A stretch of 64,000 nt of DNA from contig NC_013132.1 in assembly GCF_000024005.1 (NCBI RefSeq), forward strand, positions 3,156,001-3,220,000. Reading direction: 5' to 3'. Under the pieces are notes generated by a model that was given only the letters and a program-made list of their open reading frames with translations, made no database searches and was not told the origin of the DNA. Shown piece after piece: positions 53,801 through 61,422 of this stretch (positions are counted from its first letter, which is position 1; each line of letters starts with the position of its first letter). The stretch is from Chitinophaga pinensis DSM 2588 (GTDB lineage: Bacteria; Bacteroidota; Bacteroidia; Chitinophagales; Chitinophagaceae). The translations under genes and the position numbers were made by a program.

Positions 53801-54685
53801 AGTGATAATATTATTGAGGTCGGGGCTAAATTTAGGTCTGCCTGTTTTTTCCAGGTAGTCAATGTAATCAAAGTAACGATAGCCATTGGTCAACATCACC
53901 AGATCCAGTGCCGGAATGGCCTTTTTTTCCTCATCTTTGAAGTAAAATTGAGGCTCTTCTACCTTACCATGTAATTCGGAACCCATGAGTAGCCAGGAGA
54001 GAATATGGTCCTGTTTATCATCAGCCAGTGACCACAGTTTATCATCCATTACAGCCAGTGAGAAATTAGAAGCCACCGGCTTACCGGCTTCGTCCAGCGT
54101 TTTTAAATGTAAGGTGACTTTCTCTCTTGGTTGATAACGTTCTTTGTCAGCAGTGATCTTTACCTGTAGTTTTCTGTCAGGATGCAGGAATACAAGTCTC
54201 TCTGCCAGCGGAAGCCGCGTATTGGTTGTAATCGTGAACCGGGCTATACCGACAGGGAACTTTTCTGCATCTACCTCAACGACCTGTGTGCCTTTCCTGA
54301 GCGATAATTCCTGAAGATAATGCACGTCATTCTTGCTTTGTCCTACCAGTTTTACATTTATATCCCGGGTTACTGCAATATTGAACTGCAATAACTTCCC
54401 TTTTTTACTCACGTTCATCACAAGCCCTTGCTTCGCGGCAGCAGGAAGATCAAAATGTTGACGAACGCCGGCAGGCTTGGCTAATACCGCTCTGTATTTT
54501 TTGCCTGGTTCTGGCGTGAATGCCAGCTGTCCCATACCGTCATGAAAGCTTTCAAACGTAGCGACGGTATTGTTGTTATCGTCCTTAATTTCGCCTTTTA
54601 CATCAGCTGGTTTGCCAAATTCATTAATGGCTTTGAAGGCTATATTGGTAGATAATCCATCTACCAGGGTGCCACCTTCCGGCAT
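50873..54685 (-). CDS. A2M-plug protein, C-terminal fragment of the frameshifted gene
   Basis: 1270 aa open frame holding the macroglobulin, regulatory-like, TonB plug, A2M, thioester (GCFEQ) and C-terminal domains. Homologous coding sequence continues upstream in this frame to the shift at about 54935 (RSLADRPITGYETKF), so the ATG at 54685 is probably not a true start; no signal peptide precedes it. Confidence 0.7.
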   Translation of the reverse strand: MPEGGTLVDGLSTNIAFKAINEFGKPADVKGEIKDDNNNTVATFESFHDGMGQLAFTPEPGKKYRAVLAKPAGVRQHFDLPAAAKQGLVMNVSKKGKLLQFNIAVTRDINVKLVGQSKNDVHYLQELSLRKGTQVVEVDAEKFPVGIARFTITTNTRLPLAERLVFLHPDRKLQVKITADKERYQPREKVTLHLKTLDEAGKPVASNFSLAVMDDKLWSLADDKQDHILSWLLMGSELHGKVEEPQFYFKDEEKKAIPALDLVMLTNGYRYFDYIDYLEKTGRPKFSPDLNNIITGVIVDKNGKPVKSTVYLLSSINRYNYDQGEVIQQATADDGVFFFTDITSAFSYHLLASSARKREPVSIKLLREGVDYIPSPARKVKDPFEDDRLPPPLLAERGNKDKVEMMEDVFKEKKQAPNKPDNFAIGKMNDRSLNEVVVVAYNQTTKRMITGSITTVKAQDLTSTDVLSVLQGRVSGLEVTRPTGAGGATIVIRGVSSLPQNDQPLIVLDGVPISKISDIVNREDIDYIEILKDADATAIYGSRGANGVILITSKNNKRPSIVFNLERTDYYASQTVQLKKDQYTIAKHFYAPKYLSPNTTKRDDFRETIYWNPVVQTNKDGDASVEFYNSDANTTFRAIAEGIGFNGKLGRAEKTYAVQSPLTVDAKLPPYMTAGDIVQIPLVIKNNTDKAITAKIDISLSGDIELRPYLDTINIPSDSAVQVPVTVRARTATNGSFSCKVMAGDNKESLYLPVSVTSKGFPVTTTISGNRSKETNFTIHHMLEGTLATELKVFTKMEDRLLSDVEAMLREPYGCFEQTSSTTYPNIYILKLLRSSAKKHTAAEQKAMDYLITGYKRLIGFETAEHGFEWFGRTPPHEALTAYGLLEFTAMNEFIKVDKGMLERTQQFLLGRRDKKGSFNIHKQGLDAFASVPDKIANCYIVYALTASGIKNEIKLEYETAVKKALESNDAYLLSMMALAASNMGRADDFNTLLAAAKEAKLNATTTVVNSRSSSLRVETMALYALALMKEKTPDIGSISNLIADIMKQKSYYGYGSTQGTVLALQAICGYQQLIGDQIAGSQMEIKVNNKTIYAGASATSSINNIVEGENTFSIKYKDEKANAPYQLELAYFTSLPPNDAQAELQLATELSTSQTKVGETVRMQVAVKNIKNILQPMSIVKVGIPAGLTVQPWQLKEMMEQGQIAYYEIFDNYLVLYWMGFAPEETKKVNFDLKAEIAGKYKGKASTTYLYYTPEFKHWNAGTEITIEP

Positions 54686-54926
54686 AAATTGCAGGTCGAC
54701 TTTATTCAGTACGATAGGGATGCTTCTGGAGATAGCTTCTGTATAGCCGTCAAAATTGATCGTAATATTTAGCAGGCCGTCATTGGTCTCCAGGTCAGCC
54801 GGTAGTTTGAATCTGACATCTGCCTTCCCCTTGCTGTCGGTCTTAAAAGTACCTGTCTTAACAGCTTTACCTCCCAGTGATACCGTGAATTTGGTTTCAT
54901 ATCCGGTGATAGGACGATCTGCAAGA

Positions 54927-55427
54927 CTACGGATAGAATAAGGCGCTTACTTCATCTCCCGGGCCATACCCTTTTTGAGGAAAGTCCAGTTTCATCAACA
55001 CACGGGGAGCAATCACCTTTTGAACAGTAACCTCTTTTGTAAACCAGGTGCTTTCTTTCTCATTTTTCATCCAGGTGGTGTATGCCCTGAGCTTATAAAT
55101 ACCGCCATTGGCGGATGCGTCAAACTTATAGTGACCTGTTGCATAGCCATCCTCCACATGATAGTTGTGTGTTTGTATAATATTTCCCGCAGGTCCTACG
55201 ATCTCTACGTACACAACGTTGCTTAGTACAGAGATGAACTGATTTTTTGCGTTCACCAGGTAGATCTTGAAAAAAAGGTCCTCGCCTGGTTTGAAGAATA
55301 CGTGACTGGTTTGTATGTAGATCTTTTCTTTATTGTTGTTATAATCTGTAAGCTGTGCCGTTGTTTTGCCACCAAAGGAAAGCAGTACCATTATCAACAG
55401 CTGCAATGCTTTTATATTGAACTTCAT
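54927..55427 (-). CDS. A2M-plug protein, N-terminal fragment of the frameshifted gene
   Basis: 166 aa: signal peptide (ending KTTAQ), then an MG2-type domain (KIYIQTSHVFFKPGEDLFF, GGIYKLRAYTTWM). It runs out of frame at GDEVSALFYP and stops at TAG 54927-54929. The next residues expected of the family (ALxSIRSLADRPITGY) are in the +1 frame. On its own it would be an exported domain stub. Confidence 0.7.
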   Translation of the reverse strand: MKFNIKALQLLIMVLLSFGGKTTAQLTDYNNNKEKIYIQTSHVFFKPGEDLFFKIYLVNAKNQFISVLSNVVYVEIVGPAGNIIQTHNYHVEDGYATGHYKFDASANGGIYKLRAYTTWMKNEKESTWFTKEVTVQKVIAPRVLMKLDFPQKGYGPGDEVSALFYP

Positions 55428-55432
55428 GGGTC

Positions 55433-57973
55433 TTAGAATTGATAGGTAACATTGAATCCATATGTCTTTACAGCGGGAAGGTTGAAGAAATCAAGTCCTG
55501 ATGTATTGGGTTGATCATACAGCAGCTGATCAGGACCTGCTCCTTTGTAAGGAGACCATAAAAGAATATTATTCACATAAGTGACGAGCTTAAGCTGCTG
55601 TTTGTTTCTGTTCAGATTGATCCTGTAAGTAAGACCAACTGTATTCAGCCGCAGATAGTCCGCTTTCTGCACATATTGTTCTGCCACTCCTGTGATGCCG
55701 TATCTGGTCCAGCGATTCGTTTCAACTCCCTGAGAGGGGTCGTAGAATTTTACCGGTATTTCATTGATATGTCCGTCCGTACTAACCCCTTTGAACACAT
55801 ATCCGGTAATATTCCTTTCTGCTGCGCTGTTGGCGGAGCGACCGTAATAATCCAATACGGCCTGTGTACCATTCCACACCTGGCCACCCTTTTTCCATTC
55901 CAGATCAGCTCCTAAAGCAAACCATTTCCAGTTAATGTTATTGCTCCATTTGGCTACAAAGTCGGGAATCGGATTGCCTACTAATGTTGGACTCGGATTC
56001 ACCAGCGGGAATCCGTCTGCTCCAATGACCATATTTCCTGCCACATCCCGCTGATATGCATTACCTACGATCACACCCGGCGCTTGCCCCTGAACCAGTG
56101 TTTTATGTACATTACGGAAGCCTGCAATAGGGGTGAAATTATATCCTTCCCGTACTTTAGTGACAAGGGTACGATATGAAAAGACCGATAGAGAACTGTT
56201 TAAATAAACATTTTTAAGCAGACGTTTGCTGGACACGCCGAACGTCAGGTCCATACCCTTTGTGCGCAGATCCGCCAGGTTTTTTAATACTATACCGCCA
56301 TTTTCGAAAACAGGATAAATATCATCATATATGTTTTTGATATAAAAACTGCTTGTCAGTGAGAAATTGCGTCTGTGATACAGATTGAGATGAGCATCCC
56401 ATTCGCGGTTATTGATGGTGCTCACTCCACGGAATCCGCTGACTTCGTTTACCGGACGGAATCCGGATATGTCGCCCACTGAATATTGTAAAAGATTGGT
56501 ATAGTTCATCGGTTTATTAATGGCCAGCTCTCTGCTGATCATATGATAAGAAGCTGAAGCATTCAAGGTCAGTACGCGTAAAACATTTTCCAGTGTGATA
56601 CCCATGTCCACAGAGGGCAACAGGAACTTATTTTTCACAGCAGTATTGGAGATATATCCCTTGTTACCGGCATTCAGTATGACTGTCACATTTCTTGTCT
56701 TAAATTTATTGACTGTATTGATGAACAGATCATGAGACGAGCGTTGATAATTATAATTGCTGTTATCAGGCTGATAGCGTATCCGGGTGTGTTCGCTGTT
56801 AAACGTATGAGAGAACTGGATTCTTGACTCAAAATCATTGTTATCATACTCAATTTCATGTGCTGCCTGTGACTGTAACTGATAGTTAAGATCTCTTTTG
56901 CTTCTGTTGGTATATTGTCCGTCTGCCCATGCAAATGTACCAGGGCGATAGCGTTCTGTATGCTCCTCCTTTACCTGTTGCAAGGTTTGGTGGATCTTTG
57001 CATACCAGTGTTGTTTTTCTAATACCAGTAGCAGACTACCATTATGCTCCCTCCAGTTGTACTTATTTTTATTATCTCTCAGGAGGTACCATGGATTATC
57101 TGCCATATCACTGTAACTGCGTTGTCCTTCTCCCAGTGTTGTACCCTGCTCATTACTGAAGCTGACAGGGGTTAATATTGCATTTTGATAGGCTCTGTTC
57201 AACAATCCATTGCGATTGGCTGTTGTGCGTTCCTGTTCGCTGTACAGGTAAGTACCTTTAATCGTCAGCCATTTGATACTAGTACCTAATTCAGTTGCCA
57301 GGCTATTGGATGATCCTTTATTGTCCCTGATAATTAATTGTTCGTTACCGTGCCCCAGTTTTAACCCGAAATTCCAGCTACGTTTCCCATAACGATATAA
57401 TTCTGATAGTATTCTCAGCTGATGGGATTGCACCATGGCCGTCCTGAAAATACCCTCCCGATAGGGGTGAGCGGAATTACCATTACCCGTTCCGGCGGGT
57501 ACCAGTTTCCCTGACTGGTCATAGGGGTAGCTGCTACCGTCAAATTCAAGTGATGACAGTGCCGGACCGTAACTGAACATTTCTCCAGTTTCCGCTCCCC
57601 TCCATGTCAATGCTCCGTCAGATGATCTGCCTTGTGCATAATCGTTTTGTAATCCCGGTAGCCGGTTGTGGTTTTTGAATTCAATGGTACCACTATAACT
57701 CCCCGATAACTTCAGGGTACGGGGCCATACAGGTGATATCTGCATAAAGCCATCTGCAATCTTCAGACGACTAATGTGCGTACCAGGCGAAAACTGACCT
57801 TTTAGCCTCAGCATTGTATTCCGCTTATATGCTACTGAATCAACCGGATCAATGCTGCTTCTCAGTTTTCTTACCTGCTCGGTATAATCCTGCGATATGA
57901 TGGGGTCAACGCTGGTGTTAACCTGAGCAGCAAGCACAGTTGGTAAAAAGAGAAGGAGTATAGTTAATTTCAA
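55433..57973 (-). CDS. SusC/RagA-like TonB-dependent outer-membrane barrel without plug domain
   Basis: 846 aa with a signal peptide (ending VLAAQ). Only about 90 residues precede the first strands (LKLSGSYSGTIEFKNHN, GLQNDYAQG), so the roughly 110-residue carboxypeptidase-like domain and the roughly 120-residue TonB plug of normal SusC proteins are missing. No TonB box or plug motifs are seen. The 22-strand-type barrel with characteristic SusC elements (NNREWDAHLNLYHRR, IPDFVAKWSNNINWKWF, ADYLRLNTVGLTYRI) and terminal aromatic residue (NVTYQF) looks complete. The gene directly downstream supplies a plug domain on a separate protein, suggesting a split receptor. No SusD partner gene is adjacent. 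Confidence 0.82.
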   Translation of the reverse strand: MKLTILLLFLPTVLAAQVNTSVDPIISQDYTEQVRKLRSSIDPVDSVAYKRNTMLRLKGQFSPGTHISRLKIADGFMQISPVWPRTLKLSGSYSGTIEFKNHNRLPGLQNDYAQGRSSDGALTWRGAETGEMFSYGPALSSLEFDGSSYPYDQSGKLVPAGTGNGNSAHPYREGIFRTAMVQSHQLRILSELYRYGKRSWNFGLKLGHGNEQLIIRDNKGSSNSLATELGTSIKWLTIKGTYLYSEQERTTANRNGLLNRAYQNAILTPVSFSNEQGTTLGEGQRSYSDMADNPWYLLRDNKNKYNWREHNGSLLLVLEKQHWYAKIHQTLQQVKEEHTERYRPGTFAWADGQYTNRSKRDLNYQLQSQAAHEIEYDNNDFESRIQFSHTFNSEHTRIRYQPDNSNYNYQRSSHDLFINTVNKFKTRNVTVILNAGNKGYISNTAVKNKFLLPSVDMGITLENVLRVLTLNASASYHMISRELAINKPMNYTNLLQYSVGDISGFRPVNEVSGFRGVSTINNREWDAHLNLYHRRNFSLTSSFYIKNIYDDIYPVFENGGIVLKNLADLRTKGMDLTFGVSSKRLLKNVYLNSSLSVFSYRTLVTKVREGYNFTPIAGFRNVHKTLVQGQAPGVIVGNAYQRDVAGNMVIGADGFPLVNPSPTLVGNPIPDFVAKWSNNINWKWFALGADLEWKKGGQVWNGTQAVLDYYGRSANSAAERNITGYVFKGVSTDGHINEIPVKFYDPSQGVETNRWTRYGITGVAEQYVQKADYLRLNTVGLTYRINLNRNKQQLKLVTYVNNILLWSPYKGAGPDQLLYDQPNTSGLDFFNLPAVKTYGFNVTYQF

Positions 57974-58118
57974 GGGTATCAGTTTTTAAGTGACATAAAT
58001 ATAGATTTAATTCTACTGTTGGTTGATCTTCCGGGGGTATGATGCGCGTTTGTTAAAGATTCCATAAAACGGCATATAAATAATTTAAGTTACTGATTAT
58101 TAAGTTGTTAATAAAATA

Positions 58119-58148
58119 AGCCCGACTCAGTATAACTGGCCGGGCTAT
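58119..58148 (-). terminator. Possible terminator of the truncated lipoprotein gene
   Basis: AGCCCG (58119-58124) pairs with CGGGCT (58141-58146) around a 16-nt loop, with T-rich sequence on the minus-strand side. Confidence 0.5.
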
Positions 58149-58235
58149 GTGCATATGTATAGAGACGGATGAAATCAATAACAGGGTTTAGCTATAGATA
58201 TAAGGTCAGGATACAGGTAATACCTTTATTATCTA

Positions 58236-58574
58236 TTATAGCCGGGTTTCCAGAGAAATCATGCCTCCGCTACTCAGTGGCTGGTCGCCACTTTGGGTCC
58301 GAAATCCGGCTGATAACATGTCCTCTGTTGTCAATGCCTCTGTTGCAAGAAGATAGGCAGTCTGGCTTCCTGCTGCTTTCAGTGCATGTGCAGGAAATGT
58401 TATGATTGTTCCACCTGGAAGTGCTAATGTGGTATCTCTTTCTGTGTTGATGTCCAATAGCACAAAAGGAAGATTGGAAGTGTTGAGAAAGGATAGGACA
58501 TCTGAAGACTGGCCACAGCTGATGGAAAGGCATAGCAATGCCAGGCCGCAACAGGTACGGAATAACTTGTTCAT
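58236..58574 (-). CDS. Short lipoprotein, possibly truncated
   Basis: 112 aa. Lipoprotein signal (LCLSISC). The mature part contains [18 protein letters not shown] and [18 protein letters not shown], then [12 protein letters not shown] and a stop. In larger Bacteroidota surface lipoproteins I recall a similar 'LPGGxxxxFPAxAL ... LxSGGMI' module that continues for hundreds of residues, so this protein looks cut off after its first domain. No continuation is seen in other frames downstream. Function unknown. Confidence 0.6.
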
Positions 58575-58658
58575 AAAAGAAATTTACAGTGATGTAATGT
58601 ATGATGGGAGCTCAGTGATGAATATAACAATAGTTATACGCTCCGGGCAAGTGGAAGA

Positions 58659-59555
58659 CTACTGTGGACTTAATTTTTTGCGTAATGTTTTACGATAGAT
58701 AAATAACCCCAACGCCAGCAGGATAAGATAAGGCCAGCAGCTGACAAGGAATATAAATAAGGCGCCAAAGCTTTCAAAACCAGAACGTACAGCCAATAGG
58801 AATTCTGTACCAAACTGCGCACGGGTCACTCTTTCAGGGTTCACAATAATCTGTTCATCGGCCTGCTGTGGCTGAAATAACTGTACCGTAAATGTGGCAT
58901 AATGTACATCATCCAGGATAGCAAGATTCTGAATCCTTCTGTCTGTTTCTGTTTCATACTTCTGATCCTTATATTGCGCTACATCGAGCGTCGTACCTTT
59001 CGCAGCAGGTTTTACAACAGCAGGTGCAGGCTTGTTGTTTTTCATCGCGTTAGAAAGGTAATTCAACGTTTTATCTTCATCTTTTAATGTGCGATAATCA
59101 ATGAAGGTAGCCATACCGGTGAGCGTATGTACAACAGAGTCCAGACTGGCGGCAGGCACGCGTAAAGTGAGATTGGCCGTAGGCGTAAAAAGTTCAATAC
59201 GCTTCAGAGAATCAGCGGAATACGCAATGTCTCTGATTACGACTGATTCATTCTGCATCACGCTTTCTGAGACCATTCCATCAACACTTCGCACCGCATG
59301 TTCCAGTGTGGATACGGCATTGAATACACTACTTACGCGACAGCGTACATCCGCAGTCCTGATGCGTTTTCGGGATGGAGAATTGACCGAACTAATGTCG
59401 TTGGTAAAACCCGTGGAATCAGCGGCCTGCGCCACTTCGTTCATTGATATAGCCGCGGAATCAGCAGCCTCGCTATAACTGTGATGATTCGAACCGGAAG
59501 AGCATGCAGCTGTCAGCAGCACCACTGGCGCCATGTAATATAGGGGGACACGCAT
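58659..59555 (-). CDS. DUF4349 lipoprotein with C-terminal membrane helix
   Basis: 298 aa. N-terminal signal with lipobox (LLTAAC). The middle (about 65-230) has the DUF4349 pattern: RIRTADVRCRVSSVFNAVSTLE, GGMVSES-like DGMVSESVM, LTLRVPAASLDSVVHTLT, and ETDRRIQNLAILDDVHYATFTV. Near the C-terminus a transmembrane helix (LIFLVSCWPYLILLALGLFIY-type) precedes a basic tail. DUF4349 proteins are of unknown function; the lipid anchor plus C-terminal helix could span or tether two surfaces of the inner membrane. Confidence 0.8.
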   Translation of the reverse strand: MRVPLYYMAPVVLLTAACSSGSNHHSYSEAADSAAISMNEVAQAADSTGFTNDISSVNSPSRKRIRTADVRCRVSSVFNAVSTLEHAVRSVDGMVSESVMQNESVVIRDIAYSADSLKRIELFTPTANLTLRVPAASLDSVVHTLTGMATFIDYRTLKDEDKTLNYLSNAMKNNKPAPAVVKPAAKGTTLDVAQYKDQKYETETDRRIQNLAILDDVHYATFTVQLFQPQQADEQIIVNPERVTRAQFGTEFLLAVRSGFESFGALFIFLVSCWPYLILLALGLFIYRKTLRKKLSPQ

Positions 59556-59665
59556 AAGAAAGTTGTTTACATTTTATACCAGTAAACCGCAAAAGGTAAC
59601 CCCTTAAAGAAATGTTAAAGAATTGGAACCTTTTTTGTGAATCAGAAAAGGGGTAAATTAATTTT

Positions 59666-59947
59666 ATGATAAGAGTATACTTTAATCCTGATTATACATT
59701 AGGTTTTCCGCTGACAGGCGAAGACGTGAAAATTGAGAACCTGCAACATATCGCAGATGTGGATGCCACCGATCTGCGCGAGGCATTTGAAATATGCCAG
59801 AATGAAGACCTCCCATGGGTGAGCAGGGAAGAGGTTACACCGGATCCACTTGTGGCAGATGGTACCCGCTCTGTAGCGCCAGGGGATGTACTGGAACTTG
59901 ATGGAGAATGGTTCCTGGTCGGACCCGCCGACTTCCAGCGTATATAA
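59666..59947 (+). CDS. Small protein of unknown function
   Basis: 93 aa, acidic, no signal peptide. It starts MIRVYFNPDYTLGFPL and ends with a compact beta-rich stretch VAPGDVLELDGEWFLVGPADF, plausible as a small barrel. No family recognised. Its stop codon abuts exactly the stop codon of the convergent 59948 gene. Confidence 0.6.
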   Translation: MIRVYFNPDYTLGFPLTGEDVKIENLQHIADVDATDLREAFEICQNEDLPWVSREEVTPDPLVADGTRSVAPGDVLELDGEWFLVGPADFQRI

Positions 59948-60175
59948 CTACATCGTGGCTAACTCAATCAGTTCACCGATCTCCTTCGCGCGGGGAGTCG
60001 CCTGTTCTCCTTCATACCAGTTTTCATTACCTGCCACATCTGTCCTCACAGCAATATCCAGGTGCCCCTCTTCTCCGGGCATATAGACCAGGAACGAACG
60101 GTTGCCCTTACTTTCATCAATATCCACCTGGATGTCTTCCGCATGATAGTTGATATAAATTGTTTTCCGTTTCAT
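59948..60175 (-). CDS. Small protein of unknown function
   Basis: 75 aa, acidic, starting MKRKTIYINYHAEDIQVDI. Strand-rich N-terminal half, helical C-terminus (PRAKEIGELIELATM). No signal peptide and no recognised family. The composition and context suggest a small cytosolic protein. Convergent with 59666, with zero bases between stop codons. Confidence 0.55.
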   Translation of the reverse strand: MKRKTIYINYHAEDIQVDIDESKGNRSFLVYMPGEEGHLDIAVRTDVAGNENWYEGEQATPRAKEIGELIELATM

Positions 60176-60242
60176 ACATTTACATTTTAATTATCTTCCT
60201 GAAATATTATGCCAGAACATCAGCAACCTTAGCTTTTCAGAT

Positions 60243-61325
60243 ATGAAGAAACTATTGCGTAACCTCATTATACGTCTGTCCCGGCGCTTCTCTTCCAATC
60301 CCGATAAGAAGCTTATATTCGAATCACTTTCCCAGCTATATAAACAGATAGAGGAGGGGAAAAAGGACAAAGGACTTGTCCTGACTTACGACTATCAACA
60401 GGCCTCTATCATTGTATTTTCAGATCAGCATAAAGGTGGACGAGACGGCTCTGACGACTTCATGCTCGCCGAGACTTCTTACCTCACCGCATTGCGTTAT
60501 TACTATGAAAAAGGCTTCACACTGATCAATCTGGGTGATTGTGAAGAACTCTGGGAAAATAAACCCTCTGTCGTTCTGGAAAAGAATAGAACCGCTTTGC
60601 TGGAAGAAGCACTGTTCCTGCAGCAACAACGCTACTACCGCATCTTTGGTAATCACGATCTGGAATGGAATTACCAGATCCCCCGGGACCAGTTCCTCAA
60701 ACCAATATTTGGAAAAGAACTGAAGGTATACGAAGGCCTGGTACTGAAGATGAAGTATAAAAATGCCGATGAAACCATCTTCCTGGCGCATGGTCACCAG
60801 GGCGATAAAAGAGCCGATGGTAACGCTTTCAGTAAATGGTTTGTAGCAGCCATATGGACGCCTATACAACGCTGGCTCAACATCAGACTCGATACGGTGT
60901 CAGATAGCTTTGACCTCGTAGATAAACACAACATCATCATGTATGAATGGAGCCAACAGTATAGAAAAACATTGCTGATCTCCGGTCATACGCATAAACC
61001 GGTGTTTGCCTCTATGGACCACATAGACCGCCTTACCAAGGCATTGGAGAAAGCGCTGGCCGCCGGTGACCAGGAGCGGGCAAAGGCTTTACAGGAATCC
61101 CTGGAAAAACGCAGAGCAGAATATGCAGGAAAGGAGTTTGTCAAAACAATGGTCAGCCCCAGTTACTTTAATACCGGCTGCTGTTGTTTCAGTGATGGAG
61201 ATATCACCGGTATAGAAATCACAGAAGGTGTAATACGCCTGGTGAAATGGGACCAGGAAGGAAAGAACGTCAATCGTATCGTACTGGAAGAAGCACAACT
61301 GGATTATCTGTTTGATCAGCTGTAA
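60243..61325 (+). CDS. Metallophosphoesterase (calcineurin-like)
   Basis: 360 aa with the five metallophosphoesterase blocks: SDQHKG (instead of DxH as DQH), GDCEELWE (GDxxE/D), GNHDLEW (GNHD/E), AHGHQGD (GH) and SGHTHKP (GHTH). The order and spacing are complete, so a di-metal catalytic centre is expected. A helical insert with IDRLTKALEKALAAGDQERA lies before the last strands. The substrate, a phosphodiester or nucleotide, is not predictable. No signal peptide, so cytosolic. Confidence 0.85.
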   Translation: MKKLLRNLIIRLSRRFSSNPDKKLIFESLSQLYKQIEEGKKDKGLVLTYDYQQASIIVFSDQHKGGRDGSDDFMLAETSYLTALRYYYEKGFTLINLGDCEELWENKPSVVLEKNRTALLEEALFLQQQRYYRIFGNHDLEWNYQIPRDQFLKPIFGKELKVYEGLVLKMKYKNADETIFLAHGHQGDKRADGNAFSKWFVAAIWTPIQRWLNIRLDTVSDSFDLVDKHNIIMYEWSQQYRKTLLISGHTHKPVFASMDHIDRLTKALEKALAAGDQERAKALQESLEKRRAEYAGKEFVKTMVSPSYFNTGCCCFSDGDITGIEITEGVIRLVKWDQEGKNVNRIVLEEAQLDYLFDQL

Positions 61326-61329
61326 AAGC

Positions 61330-61361
61330 AAAAGAGACTGGTTTACGCCAGTCTCTTTTTA
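61330..61361 (+). terminator. Terminator of the metallophosphoesterase gene
   Basis: Perfect 12-bp stem (61330-61341 with 61348-61359), 6-nt loop and T run. Confidence 0.9.
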
Positions 61362-61422
61362 CTATATCTTAATAACTAAACGATACTCCCATTACGAACA
61401 CGTAATTCCTAATTCCTAATTT

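Larger units (their letters stand above)
50873..55427 (-). pseudogene. Alpha-2-macroglobulin-like protein with inserted TonB plug domain, one frameshift
   Basis: When one extra base near 54932-54941 is ignored the locus encodes about 1517 aa. Order: signal peptide (1-24); MG2 domain (KIYIQTSHVFFKPGEDLFF); further macroglobulin domains; a carboxypeptidase-regulatory-like beta-sandwich (about 540-620, GVIVDKNGKPV); a complete SusC-type TonB plug (about 675-795: LNEVVVVAY, LQGRVSGLEV, PLIVLDGVPI, DADATAIYGSRGANG); the A2M core; a thioester domain with CxEQ (Cys1062, GCFEQ); and a C-terminal receptor-binding-like domain. Bacterial alpha-2-macroglobulins trap peptidases in the periplasm by thioester. 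The gene is 5 nt behind a SusC-type barrel that lacks a plug, so the two may form one system. It may be a real pseudogene, a sequence error, or a rare recoding site; the rest shows no decay. Confidence 0.75.

Noticed and set aside
59484..59496. GATTCGAACC-type sequence resembling a tRNA T-loop on the minus strand
   Set aside because: It lies in the DUF4349 coding sequence (SSGSNHH region) with no acceptor, D or anticodon stems around it.
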